From: Xanthomonas rydalmerensis
GTDB lineage: Bacteria; Pseudomonadota; Gammaproteobacteria; Xanthomonadales; Xanthomonadaceae
NCBI RefSeq assembly: GCF_033170385.1
Contig: NZ_CP126170.1
Span: 405,501-469,500, forward strand
DNA length: 64,000 nucleotides
Direction of reading: 5' to 3'
The first letter of the stretch is position 1. Every line of letters begins with the position of its first letter. A model generated the notes under the pieces. That model made no database searches, was not told where the DNA came from, and saw only the letters and a list, made by a program, of their open reading frames with translations. Below are positions 42,963-52,446 of the stretch, piece after piece. The translations under genes were made by a program, and so were the position numbers.

Positions 42963-44471
42963 ATGTCCCCTGTGTGTTTCCGCGGCCTGGCCCTGCTCGC
43001 GGCCCTGCTTCCCGGCGCCGTGCGCGCCTACCAGGCCGAGCCGCCGCCGCCGGAGCGCAGCGTGCTGACCGTGGATCGCTACGCCGACGACGCCGCCCCG
43101 GGCTCCCTGCGCTGGGCGATCACGACCGCCAACCAGGCCCCCGGCCGCTACCGCATCGAGATCGCCGCGGTGGGCGCGCCGCCGTACGTGATCCGCCCGC
43201 GTGCGCCACTGCCGGCGCTGCAGGGGCCGCTGCAGGTGGTCGGCCTGGCGCGGGCGCACGACGGCCAGTACATCGCCATCGACGGTGCCGGCTACATTCG
43301 CGGCAAGGGCACCGCCGCCTGCCCGGGCGCGGAGAAGGGCCAGTTCGGCACCAACGTGCGCAGCACCACGCTGCCGGGCCTGGTGCTGCGCGACACCCAT
43401 GGCGTGGAACTGAGCGGCCTGGAGATCCGCAACTTCTGCATCGGCGTGCTGATCAACCGCGCCAGCGACAACGTGCTGCGCGACAACCGCATCGTCACCA
43501 ACCACGGCGGCGCCGGGGTGATGCTGACCGGCGACGACGGCAACGGCCAGTCCACCGCCACCACCACGGTGCGCAACCGCATCGTGCGCAACGACTTCCT
43601 CGACAACGGCGACGGCCTGGAACTGACCCGCGGCGCGGCCTGGAACCTGGTGGCCGACAACGTGTTCCGCTCCACCGACGCCAACCCCGAGCCCTCGCAG
43701 GGCATCGAGATCCTGTGGGGCAATGACAACACGGTGCTGCGCAACCGCTTCGAGCGCTACTCCGACGGGCTGCAGATCAACTGGGGCAACCGCAACACCA
43801 TCGCCGACAACGACTTCGCCGGCAATTCGATCGGGGTCAGCGTCACCGGGCGCGACAACCTGATCGAGGGCAACCGCCTGGTCGGCAACGGCATCGGCAT
43901 CGCGGTGCGCCCGCAGCCGCGCAGCGAACCAAATCGGTTCAGCGCCAACCTGCTGTCCGGCAACGGCCTGAAGATCGAACGCTGTTTCGCCGGCGGCACC
44001 TGCGTCCCGGGCCAGCCGCGCGGCGCCATCGTGTTCGGCGTGCCCGGCCTGGAGCATGCGCCCTTCGTCGGCTCGCGCGGCATCGGCGTCGATCCGGACC
44101 CGCGCAAGCGCGCGGCGATCTGCGGCGCCGCCGCGGCGGAGGGCTGCCAACCGCCGCCGAACTTCGGCCAGGCCGCGCCGCAGCTGCGCGCGATCGAACG
44201 CGACGCCGGCGTGTCGCGGGTGCAGGGCAGCTTCGTCGGCCGCCCCGGCCACCTCTACACGGTGGAACTGTTCGGCAACCGCCGCCCCGGCGACGACGAG
44301 GCCGAACGCTATCTCGGCCGCGTCGAAGCGCCGGTGGATGCGCAGGGGCAGGGCCGGTTTGTGGTGCCGCTGGACGGCGATGCCGTGGAGTTGGCCACGC
44401 TCACCGCCACCGTCACCAGCGACGACGGCGCGACTTCGCCGCTGAGCGCACCGCTGGCGGTGGCGCCGTGA
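42963..44471 (+). CDS. quiC: Periplasmic 3-dehydroshikimate dehydratase, beta-helix type
   Basis: 502 residues with a signal peptide (MSPVCFRGLALLAALLPGAV). The main part is a right-handed parallel beta-helix with PbH1-type repeats (NVLRDNRIVTNHGG, NRIVRNDFLDNGDGLEL, NTIADNDFAGNSIGV) and a C-terminal beta domain. In the Acinetobacter qui operon the enzyme turning 3-dehydroshikimate into protocatechuate lies with quiB, the porin quiX and quiA, exactly the neighbours here, so quiC is assigned mainly from context. GGAG 8 bases upstream supports 42963. It overlaps the porin start by 4 bases. Confidence 0.72.
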   Translation: MSPVCFRGLALLAALLPGAVRAYQAEPPPPERSVLTVDRYADDAAPGSLRWAITTANQAPGRYRIEIAAVGAPPYVIRPRAPLPALQGPLQVVGLARAHDGQYIAIDGAGYIRGKGTAACPGAEKGQFGTNVRSTTLPGLVLRDTHGVELSGLEIRNFCIGVLINRASDNVLRDNRIVTNHGGAGVMLTGDDGNGQSTATTTVRNRIVRNDFLDNGDGLELTRGAAWNLVADNVFRSTDANPEPSQGIEILWGNDNTVLRNRFERYSDGLQINWGNRNTIADNDFAGNSIGVSVTGRDNLIEGNRLVGNGIGIAVRPQPRSEPNRFSANLLSGNGLKIERCFAGGTCVPGQPRGAIVFGVPGLEHAPFVGSRGIGVDPDPRKRAAICGAAAAEGCQPPPNFGQAAPQLRAIERDAGVSRVQGSFVGRPGHLYTVELFGNRRPGDDEAERYLGRVEAPVDAQGQGRFVVPLDGDAVELATLTATVTSDDGATSPLSAPLAVAP

Positions 44472-45802
44472 GCCGCGCTGCATCGGCTGGCGCTCGCGCT
44501 CGCGCGGTACGACGCCCGCCGTCGTTGCCGGCCTGGTCGCTGCTGGCCGCGGCCGTCGCCTTCGTCCCGGCGGTCGCCGCCGCGCAGGACGCCACCGATC
44601 TGGCGCACAGCACCTTCAGCGGCGACTGGAACGGCACGCGCAGCGACTGGCTGCAGCGCGGCGTCGCCGTGCGCGGCGACTACGTCGGCGAAGCCATGGG
44701 CGTGGTCGACGGCGGCCGCGGTGAGCGCGGCGCGCGCTACGCGCAGCAGGTGCGGCTGGGCGTGGACCTGGACCTGGCCAAACTCGCCGGCTGGGACGGC
44801 GGCACGCTGCATGTGACCGTCAACGACCGCCGTGGCCGCAGCACCTCGGCCGATCTGCTCGGCAACCGCTTCCCGATCCAGGAAGCCTACGGCGGCCAGT
44901 TCACCCGGCTGACCGAACTGAGCTACGACCGCCGCTTCAACGACGGGCGCAGCTACATCAAGGCCGGCTTCTACGCGATGGGCAACCAGTTCGGCGCGCA
45001 CACGCTGCTGACCAACTTCGTCAACGCCGCGTTCTGCGCGCATCCGCTGGCGATGTCCGGCAACAGCGGCTGGTACAACTATCCCAACGCGCGCTGGGGC
45101 GCGGAGGCGGCGCAGCAGCTGACGCCGGCGACGAACCTGCGGGTCGGCTGGTTCCAGGTCAATCCCAGCACCAACAACAACGTGCACACCGCGTTCGACC
45201 TGGACGCGCGCGGCACCACCGGCTCGCTGTTCCCCGTCGAGCTCACCTGGACGCCGGGCGCCGGCGATGCCTATCCGGGCACCTACAAGTTCGGTGGCTA
45301 CTACGACTCCTCGCGGGTGCCGCGCAAGGGCCTGGATCCGCGTGCCACCACCGGCCGCGACGGCGCCTACCTGCTGGTCGAACAAAAGTTGTACTCGCCC
45401 GGTGGCGAGCGCGGCCGCGGCCTGACCGGCTTCGCCCAGTACATGGTCTCCGACCGCGCCACCGCGCAGATCACCCGCTGGTACGCGCTGGGCGGCGTCT
45501 ACCAGGGCATCGGCCGGCGCAGCCAGGACCGCATCGCCCTGGGCTATGTCGGCGCCGACATCAACCACCGCCTGCTCGACGCGCGGCGTGCGGCGCTGCT
45601 CGATGCCGGTGTACCGCCGGACGCGCCGGTGTTCGCGCTCGACACCGCCGAGGAACTCTACGAACTGTCCTACAGCGCGCAGCTCACCCCGTGGCTGATG
45701 CTGCGGCCGGATGTGCAGTACATCGTCAACCCCGGCACCTTCGCCTATGCGCGCACCGACAACGCGCTGGCGGTGGGGCTGCAGGTCAAGCTCACCTTCT
45801 GA
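44468..45802 (+). CDS. quiX: OprB-type outer-membrane porin of the quinate operon
   Basis: 444 residues from a GTG overlapping the quiC stop. A signal peptide ends near AVAAAQ. The carbohydrate-selective porin pattern follows: STFSGDWNGTRSDWLQRGVA, GGQFTRLTELSYDRRF, and a final strand ending in Phe (ALAVGLQVKLTF). It probably lets quinate and shikimate into the periplasm; the symbol follows the Acinetobacter analogue. Confidence 0.78.
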   Translation: MSRAASAGARARAVRRPPSLPAWSLLAAAVAFVPAVAAAQDATDLAHSTFSGDWNGTRSDWLQRGVAVRGDYVGEAMGVVDGGRGERGARYAQQVRLGVDLDLAKLAGWDGGTLHVTVNDRRGRSTSADLLGNRFPIQEAYGGQFTRLTELSYDRRFNDGRSYIKAGFYAMGNQFGAHTLLTNFVNAAFCAHPLAMSGNSGWYNYPNARWGAEAAQQLTPATNLRVGWFQVNPSTNNNVHTAFDLDARGTTGSLFPVELTWTPGAGDAYPGTYKFGGYYDSSRVPRKGLDPRATTGRDGAYLLVEQKLYSPGGERGRGLTGFAQYMVSDRATAQITRWYALGGVYQGIGRRSQDRIALGYVGADINHRLLDARRAALLDAGVPPDAPVFALDTAEELYELSYSAQLTPWLMLRPDVQYIVNPGTFAYARTDNALAVGLQVKLTF

Positions 45803-45839
45803 GCGCGCGCTGCGCGCCTCCTTGCCCAGGCCGATCCCG

Positions 45840-46745
45840 ATGCCCCTGTTTCCTTCCCGACTGACCTTGCTGTGCTGCGCAGCCCTGCTGCTGGCCTCGC
45901 CGCTGCAGGCCGCGGCTGCGGCGCCTCCAGCAACTGCGCCGGCGTCGCCGCCCACGGCGGCCCCGTTGCCGGCGCCGCACGTCCTGCAGGTTCGCGGGCT
46001 CGCTATCGGCGCCGGCCTGCCCAAGATCATCGTGCCGATCACCGCGAAAGACGCCGAGCAGGCGCTGGTGCAGGCGCAGCGCATCGCCGCCTCGCCCGAT
46101 GCGGATCTGGCCGAATGGCGCATCGATCTGATGGACGACGCCACCGATGCGGCGGCGCTGGCGGCACTGGGGCCGCGCCTGGCGCAGGCGCTGCACGGCA
46201 AGCCGCTGCTGCTGACCTTCCGCACCAAGGCCGAGGGCGGTGCGGCGGCGATCGACGATGCCGCCTACGGCGCGCTGTACGCCCGCCTGCTGGAGGCGCG
46301 CTTCGCCGACCTGCTCGACGTGGAGATGTTCCGCGATCCGGCGGTGGTGCGGCAGCTGGTGGAGCATGCGCACCGGCAGGGCGTGTACGTGGTGATGTCC
46401 AGCCACGACTTCCACGCCACTCCGCCGGTGGCGGAGATCGTGGCGCGGTTGCAGCGGCAGCAGGCACTGGGCGCCGACGTGCTGAAGATCGCGGTGATGC
46501 CGCGCGATCCGGGCGACGTGCTGCACCTGCTCGACGCCACCTGGCAGATGCGCCAGCGCAGCGGCCAGCCCTTGCTGACCATGGCGATGGGGCCGCTGGG
46601 CGCGGTGTCGCGGTTGTCCGGCGGTACCTTCGGGCAGAGCCTGACCTTCGGCATGCTCGGCAGCGCTTCGGCGCCGGGACAGATCGACGCGGCGCGGTTG
46701 CGGCAGGCGCTCGACGCGCTGCAGGCCGCCGCGCCCTCCAAGTAA
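45840..46745 (+). CDS. quiB: Periplasmic type I 3-dehydroquinate dehydratase
   Basis: 301 residues. A signal peptide (LLCCAALLLASPLQAAAA) and an Ala/Pro linker precede a type I dehydroquinase barrel. The catalytic His lies in YVVMSSHDFH and the Schiff-base Lys in VLKIAVMP; substrate contacts are in EWRIDLMD, LLTFRTKAEGG and TMAMGPLGAVSRLSGG. An exported AroD-like enzyme fits a catabolic rather than biosynthetic role: 3-dehydroquinate to 3-dehydroshikimate outside the inner membrane. Confidence 0.9.
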   Translation: MPLFPSRLTLLCCAALLLASPLQAAAAAPPATAPASPPTAAPLPAPHVLQVRGLAIGAGLPKIIVPITAKDAEQALVQAQRIAASPDADLAEWRIDLMDDATDAAALAALGPRLAQALHGKPLLLTFRTKAEGGAAAIDDAAYGALYARLLEARFADLLDVEMFRDPAVVRQLVEHAHRQGVYVVMSSHDFHATPPVAEIVARLQRQQALGADVLKIAVMPRDPGDVLHLLDATWQMRQRSGQPLLTMAMGPLGAVSRLSGGTFGQSLTFGMLGSASAPGQIDAARLRQALDALQAAAPSK

Positions 46746-46793
46746 TTCCGCGACGCCGCGGTTCCCGTTCGCCGTTCTTGCAGGAGTGTTGCC

Positions 46794-48101
46794 ATGAGCC
46801 ATGCCGCCGCCCCGCCTTCCGCGCTCGTCCTGGACCGCATGAGCGGTTTCCAGTGGACGGCGATTGCGGTCTGCGTGCTATTGAACATGCTGGACGGGTT
46901 CGACGTGATGGTGATGGCGTTCATCGCCCCGCACGTGTCGGAGGCCTGGCACCTGTCCGGCAAGCTGCTGGGCATCGCGCTCAGCGCCGGGCTGGTGGGC
47001 ATGGCGCTGGGCTCGCTGTTGCTGGCGCCGCTGGCCGACCGCTGGGGCCGGCGCAACATGATCCTGTGCTGCCTGGCGATCCTGACCGTGGGCATGACCG
47101 CCTCGGCGCTGGCCCAGGACATCTGGCAACTGGCCGCGCTGCGCGTGTTCACCGGCATCGGCATCGGCGGCATGCTCGCCGGCGTCGGCGTGATCACCGC
47201 CGAATACGCGAGCCCGAAGTGGCGCAGCACCGCGGTGGCGCTGCAGGCCACCGGCTATCCCATCGGCGCCACGCTGGGCGGCTTGATCGCCGCGATGCTG
47301 CTGGAACGCTGGGGTTGGCATGCGGCCTTCCTGTTCGGCGCACTCGCCTCGCTGCTGTGCATCCCGGTGGTGCTGGCGCTGCTGCCCGAATCGTTGGACT
47401 TCCTGCTCAGCCGGCGCCCGCCGGATGCGCTGGCGCGGCTCAACGGGCTGCTGACGCGCATGCGCGCACGGACCCTGGATGCCCTGCCGCCGCGCCCGCC
47501 GGTGCAGGAGAAGGCGGGCTACGCGGCGCTGTTCACCCCGCGCCTGCGCCGCAACAGCGTGCTGATCGCGCTGGGTTTCTTCATGCACATGTTCGCGTTC
47601 TATTTCGTGCTGAGCTGGACGCCAAAGCTGCTGGTGCAAGCCGGGGTGTCGGCCGAACAAGGCGTCACCGGCGGCGTGCTGCTGAACCTGGGCGGCATCG
47701 TCGGTGGTGCCTTGTTCGGCGGTCTGGCCGCACGCTTCGCACTGCCGCGCTTGACCGCGGCCAGCTTCCTGATCGCCGCACTCGCGATGGCGGCGTTCGC
47801 CACGCTCGGCGCGCAGCTGCAGTTGGCCTTCCCGGTGGCCTTCGTGATCGGCGCGGCGCTGTTCGGCTCGATGGCCGGCCTGTATGCGTTGGCGCCGATC
47901 GTGTTCGCGCCGACCGTGCGCACCACCGGCCTGGGCTGGGCGATCGGCATCGGCCGTGTCGGCGCGATCCTCTCGCCGATGACCGTCGGCGTGCTGGTCG
48001 ACGCCGGCTGGCAGCCGGCCAACCTGTACTACGTGCTGGCGTTGCCGCTGCTGGTGGCCATTGCCGCGGTGCTGACGATGCGGCTGCAACCGTCGCGTTG
48101 A
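46794..48101 (+). CDS. MFS aromatic acid:H+ symporter (PcaK-like)
   Basis: 435 residues, 12 helices. Aromatic acid:H+ symporter motifs are LLNMLDGFDVMVMAFIAPH in helix 1, PLADRWGRRNMIL in loop 2-3 and RVFTGIGIGGMLAGVGVITAEY in helix 4. CAGGAG lies 7 bases before the ATG. It follows quiB by 48 bases and probably imports the protocatechuate made in the periplasm, or quinate itself. Confidence 0.87.
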   Translation: MSHAAAPPSALVLDRMSGFQWTAIAVCVLLNMLDGFDVMVMAFIAPHVSEAWHLSGKLLGIALSAGLVGMALGSLLLAPLADRWGRRNMILCCLAILTVGMTASALAQDIWQLAALRVFTGIGIGGMLAGVGVITAEYASPKWRSTAVALQATGYPIGATLGGLIAAMLLERWGWHAAFLFGALASLLCIPVVLALLPESLDFLLSRRPPDALARLNGLLTRMRARTLDALPPRPPVQEKAGYAALFTPRLRRNSVLIALGFFMHMFAFYFVLSWTPKLLVQAGVSAEQGVTGGVLLNLGGIVGGALFGGLAARFALPRLTAASFLIAALAMAAFATLGAQLQLAFPVAFVIGAALFGSMAGLYALAPIVFAPTVRTTGLGWAIGIGRVGAILSPMTVGVLVDAGWQPANLYYVLALPLLVAIAAVLTMRLQPSR

Positions 48102-48518
48102 GGCCGGGGCGGTGCGGGCGCGGGTCTGGTCCAGAGGCCGAAAACAACACGCGTGACGGCTCTGGCGGCGCCACTTGGCCTACGTCACCCTCTCGGCGCC
48201 GCCGTCCGGCACTGCGACCGATGTGTCGGCGGTGAAGGCCGGCGACAGTCAGTGCCAGCGCCGGACCGGTACCGACGATACCGCGCGCTGGTACCGCGCC
48301 AGCTTCGAATGACGACCCACCACATTTCCTATCGTCGATGGCGTGGTCGACCCGTCCGCGCATGACGTGGTGAGTGTGCAGCGTGTGCGTTGCTCGGCGC
48401 CCGGCATGGCGGTGGCGGCCAACGTGCTGCATCCGCTCGAGGCGGCCTGATGCCCCACGGACGCGGAGCCGCGCTATCCAGGGCCACCGCGCGCAGGCGT
48501 TGCCTGCGCGCGACCTTG
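48102..48518. other. 417-base convergent spacer with possible coding remnants
   Basis: Between the MFS transporter and quiA ends. Two short plus frames look protein-like (TGTDDTARWYRASFE then stop; SVQRVRCSAPGMAVAANVLH and LEAA then stop) but have no start or family. They may be debris of a lost gene. No T-run terminator was seen. Confidence 0.35.
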
Positions 48519-50948
48519 CTACTTGGCGTCCGGCAGCGCGTAGGCGATCACGTAGTCGCCGCGGTCCGGCGACTGCCGCGCGCCGCCGGCGGTGATCACG
48601 ATGTACTGCTTGCCGTTCCTGGCCGACAGGTAGGTCATCGGCCCGCCCTGGCTGCCCACCGGCAACCGCGCCTTCCACAGTTCCTTGCCGGTGCCGCTGT
48701 CGTAGGCGCGCAGGTAGTAGTCCTGGGTGCCGGCGATGAACACCAGGCCGCTTTGGGTGGCCAGGGTGCCGCCCAGGGTCGGCATGCCGATCGGAATCGG
48801 CAGGTGCATCTTGAAGCCGAGCGGGCCGGTGTCCTGCACCGTGCCCACCGGCACCTGCCAGGCGATGCGGCGGGTCTTCAGGTCGATGGCGCTCAGCGTG
48901 CCGAACGGCGGTGCCTGGCAGGGGATGCCCAGCGCCGACAGGAAGCGGTTCTTGTTGACAGCGTACGGCGTGCCCTTCAGCGGCACCGCGCCCATGCCGG
49001 TGTTGACCGCCTCGCCGCCGCTGGAGGCCGCCGCCTTCTCGGCCTTCTGCGGAATCATCTGCACCCACAGGCCCAGGCGCATGTCGTTGGCGAACACCAC
49101 GTCGTGCAGCGGATCGACCGACAGCCCACCCCAGTTCATGCCGCCCAGCGAGCCGGGGAAGCTCAGCGACACGTCGGTGCCGGGCGCGGTGTACAGGCCC
49201 TCGTAGCGCATCTGCTTGAAGGCGATGCGGCACAGCATCTGGTCCAGCAGGGTGGCGCCCCACATGTCGGCTTCGGTCAGATGCTTGGTGCCGATCTGCG
49301 GCATGCCCACCGACAGCGGCTGGGTCAGCGCATACGGTTCGTGCGGGATGTCGGCGGCCTTCACCGGCACCTCGCGGACCTCGGTCAGCGGCTTGCCGGT
49401 GGCGCGGTCGAGCACGTACAGCTGCCCGGCCTTGGTGCCGATGATCAGCGCCGGCACGCGGCGGCCGTCGGCCATCGGGAAGTCGATCAGGCTCGGCTGC
49501 ATCGGCAGGTCGAAGTCCCACAGATCGTTGTGCACGGTCTGGTAGACCCACTTGACCTTGCCGGTGCTCGCGTCCAGCGCGGTGATCGAGGCGCCGAAGC
49601 GGTGGTCCAGCGCGGTGCGCTCGGCGCCGTACAGGTCGGTGGACGGGCTGCCCATCGGCAGGAACACGGTATTGGAGGCGGCGTCGTAGGACATCGGCGC
49701 CCACACGTTCGGCGTGCTGCGCACGTAGGACGTGCCCGCGGCCGGCGGTTGGGTGTCCTGCGGGTTGCCCGGGTCGAAGGCCCAGCGCTGCGCACCGGTG
49801 ATCACGTCGAAGCCGCGGATCACGCCGCCGGGCATGTCGGCCTGGACGTTGTCGGCGACGCGGCCGCCCACCACCACCGTGGTCCCGGCCACGGTCGGCG
49901 CCGAGGTCAACTGGTACAGCGGATCCGGCGCAGCGCCGAGGCCGGCCTTCAGGTCGACCTGGCCGTTCTGGCCGAAGCCGCTGCAGAACGCGCCGGTGTC
50001 CGCATCCAGCGCGATCAGCCGCGCGTCGATGGTGTTGGTCAGCACGCGGCGCCGGCAATTCGCGCCGGCCGGCAGCACCGCCGCCGCGACCGGCGAGGCG
50101 CCGACCGCGCTGGGCTGCGCCAGCGGCGCATCGGTATCGAAGTAGGCCAGGCCGCGGCAGCGCTGCCAGACCGAGGACTGCGCGTTGATCTCGCGCTTCC
50201 ACAACTGCCGGCCGCTGCTGGCATCCAGCGCGATGACGTTGTTGTGCGGGGTGCACACGAACAGCGTCTCGCCGATCTGCAGCGGGGTGGTCTGGTCCTC
50301 GGCGCCGTTGCCGTCGCTGAGCGCGATGTCGCCGGTGCGGTAGGTCCAGGCCACCTGCAACTGGCTGACGTTGCCGCGGCCGATCTGGTCCAGCGCGGCG
50401 AAGCGGCTGCCGCCGGCGGTGTTGCCGTAGTGGCCCCAGTCGCGTTGCGCCTGCGCCGGGGTCACCGGTACCGGTGCCGGGCCGGGGCCGCTGGCGGCCA
50501 CCGGCGGGTGCGGCACGAACATGCCGGCCAGGCCGCCGGCGCAGGCCAGTGCCAGCACCGCCGCCAGTGCATACGCACCGCGTCCGCCGGGCAGGCCGCG
50601 GGCGCGGCGCAGGGTCGGGTAGACCAGGGCGACCAGCAGCGCCAGCACCGCCGGCATCATCAGCCGCGAGACCAGCGGCCAGAACGCCAGGCCCGCGTCC
50701 CAGTAGGCCCAGGCCACGCTCAGCACGAAGGCCAGCGCGTAGAGCCAGGCGCCGGCCGGGCGCCGCCGCAGCACCAGCAGCGCCGAGGCCACGCAGGCCG
50801 CGCCCATCGCCAGGAAGTAGACGCTGCCGCCGAGCGTGGCCAGGCGGATGCCGCCGACCAGCAGCGCCAGCCCGATCAGTGCCAGCAGCAGGCCGACGCT
50901 CCACAGCACGATCCGGCCACCGGCCGACACATCCGATTGGGTTTGCAC
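48519..50948 (-). CDS. quiA: Membrane-bound PQQ quinate/shikimate dehydrogenase
   Basis: 809 residues from the GTG at 50948, which has AGAGG 9 bases upstream. Five N-terminal membrane helices are followed by an eight-bladed PQQ propeller: RDWGHYGNTAGGSRFAALDQ, QTTPLQIGETLFVCTPHNNV, LWDFDLPMQPSLIDFP and DYYLRAYDSGTGKELWKARL. This is the quinate/glucose dehydrogenase class that oxidises quinate to 3-dehydroquinate on the periplasmic face and passes electrons to ubiquinone. The length equals that recalled for Acinetobacter QuiA; quinate rather than glucose is favoured because quiB and quiC adjoin. It is convergent with the other qui genes. Confidence 0.9.
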   Translation of the reverse strand: MQTQSDVSAGGRIVLWSVGLLLALIGLALLVGGIRLATLGGSVYFLAMGAACVASALLVLRRRPAGAWLYALAFVLSVAWAYWDAGLAFWPLVSRLMMPAVLALLVALVYPTLRRARGLPGGRGAYALAAVLALACAGGLAGMFVPHPPVAASGPGPAPVPVTPAQAQRDWGHYGNTAGGSRFAALDQIGRGNVSQLQVAWTYRTGDIALSDGNGAEDQTTPLQIGETLFVCTPHNNVIALDASSGRQLWKREINAQSSVWQRCRGLAYFDTDAPLAQPSAVGASPVAAAVLPAGANCRRRVLTNTIDARLIALDADTGAFCSGFGQNGQVDLKAGLGAAPDPLYQLTSAPTVAGTTVVVGGRVADNVQADMPGGVIRGFDVITGAQRWAFDPGNPQDTQPPAAGTSYVRSTPNVWAPMSYDAASNTVFLPMGSPSTDLYGAERTALDHRFGASITALDASTGKVKWVYQTVHNDLWDFDLPMQPSLIDFPMADGRRVPALIIGTKAGQLYVLDRATGKPLTEVREVPVKAADIPHEPYALTQPLSVGMPQIGTKHLTEADMWGATLLDQMLCRIAFKQMRYEGLYTAPGTDVSLSFPGSLGGMNWGGLSVDPLHDVVFANDMRLGLWVQMIPQKAEKAAASSGGEAVNTGMGAVPLKGTPYAVNKNRFLSALGIPCQAPPFGTLSAIDLKTRRIAWQVPVGTVQDTGPLGFKMHLPIPIGMPTLGGTLATQSGLVFIAGTQDYYLRAYDSGTGKELWKARLPVGSQGGPMTYLSARNGKQYIVITAGGARQSPDRGDYVIAYALPDAK

Positions 50949-51245
50949 GTTTTCGATCCTCTGCAGGGTAGGCGCGCGGCGTCCGCTGCCAGCCACGACG
51001 GCGGCGAGGGCGGGGCGTGCGCACGATGGCATGCCGCGGCTCGAAAGAGCGTCGGCAGGTTGGGCGATTATCGCATTTGTGTTCGGTAATAGAACGAATG
51101 GCCATGTCCGACGGCGCGCTGCTGCGCGCCGGCTCCGACGTTTCTCCGACCTTGGTGAAGCCCGTACAACACACCGTTACAGGGATGGTGCGATGCGACA
51201 CACCGGTGGAGTAGCGTTGCGCGTTTCTTCCCAGCCGCACTCCCC

Positions 51246-52436
51246 ATGTCCGACCTCTTCCAGGCGCCTCGTCGTCCCGTTCGCTGTGCCCTGTTGCTGG
51301 CCATTGCCGTGGCCGGAGGCTGCTCCGGCGACAAGCCGGCGGCCGCGCCGCCGCCGCGGGTGGGGGTGCTGACCCTGGGCGCGCGCACCCTGCCGGTCGA
51401 GCGCACCCTGGCCGGCCGCACCGTGGCCTACGAGACCGCCGACGTGCGCCCGCAGGTCGGTGGATTGCTGCGCCAGCGCCTGTTCCAGGAGGGCCAGGAG
51501 GTCAAGGCCGGGCAGGCGCTGTACGTGATCGACCCGGCGCCGTACCAGGCCGCCTACGACATCGCGCGCGGCAACCTGGTGCAGGCCGAGGCGGCGCTGG
51601 CCAGCGCGCGGCCCAAGGCCGAGCGCACCCGCAGCCTCACCGACATGGACGCGGCCAGCAAGCAGGACGCCGACGACGCGGTGTCCGCGCTGCGCCAGGA
51701 CGAGGCGGCCGTGGTCGCCGCCAAGGCGTCGTTGCAGGCCGCGCGGATCAACCTCGACTACACCCGCATCACCGCGCCGATCTCCGGCACCATCGGCACC
51801 TCCGCCTACACCGTCGGCGCGCTGCTCACCGCCGCGCAGGACGCGGCGCTGACCACCATCCAGCGGCTGGACCCGATCTACCTGGACGTCACCCAGTCCA
51901 GCACGCAGATGCTGGCGCTGCGTCGCCAGCTCGATGCCGGGCAGATCCACGCCATCGACGGCAAGGCGCAGGTGCAGGTGCGGCTGGAGGACGGCAGTAC
52001 CTACCCGCATGCCGGCACCCTCGAATTCGTCGGCACCCAGGTCAACGCCGGCACCGGCAACGTCACCCTGCGCGCGGTGGTGCCCAACCCCGAGCACCTG
52101 CTGCTGCCGGGCATGTATCTGCGCGCGGTGCTGCCGATGGCCACCGACCAGGGCGCGGTGCTGGTGCCGCAGCAGGCGGTGACCCGCGACAGCAAGGGCG
52201 AGCCGGTCGTGAAGCTGCTCGACGCGCAGAACAAGGTGGTGGAGCGCCACATCCGCACCGGCGAGGCGGTCGGTCACGACTGGGTGGTGGAGTCCGGGCT
52301 CAAGCCGGGCGAGCGCCTGATCGTGGTCAACGGCAGCCGCGCCGAACTCGGCAAGCCGGCGCAGCCGTATCCGGTCACCGCCGCCCAGCTCGATGCCGCG
52401 CCGGCGCTGCCGGGCGACGACGCCCAGGCCGACTGA
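51246..52436 (+). CDS. RND efflux periplasmic adaptor (MexA/AcrA-like lipoprotein)
   Basis: 396 residues with a lipoprotein signal (LLLAIAVAGGCSGDK). The order is membrane-proximal domain, lipoyl half (YETADVRPQVGGLLRQRLFQ), coiled-coil hairpin (about residues 110-170), second lipoyl half (YTRITAPISGTIGTSAYTVG) and beta-barrel. The stop is 10 bases before the pump gene. It faces away from quiA across 297 bases that show no regulator gene. Confidence 0.93.
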   Translation: MSDLFQAPRRPVRCALLLAIAVAGGCSGDKPAAAPPPRVGVLTLGARTLPVERTLAGRTVAYETADVRPQVGGLLRQRLFQEGQEVKAGQALYVIDPAPYQAAYDIARGNLVQAEAALASARPKAERTRSLTDMDAASKQDADDAVSALRQDEAAVVAAKASLQAARINLDYTRITAPISGTIGTSAYTVGALLTAAQDAALTTIQRLDPIYLDVTQSSTQMLALRRQLDAGQIHAIDGKAQVQVRLEDGSTYPHAGTLEFVGTQVNAGTGNVTLRAVVPNPEHLLLPGMYLRAVLPMATDQGAVLVPQQAVTRDSKGEPVVKLLDAQNKVVERHIRTGEAVGHDWVVESGLKPGERLIVVNGSRAELGKPAQPYPVTAAQLDAAPALPGDDAQAD

Positions 52437-52446
52437 GGACTCCCGC

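Noticed and set aside
47665..51240. 1191-codon minus frame around quiA
   Set aside because: Shadow in a different frame; the PQQ dehydrogenase motifs are in the 48519-50948 frame.
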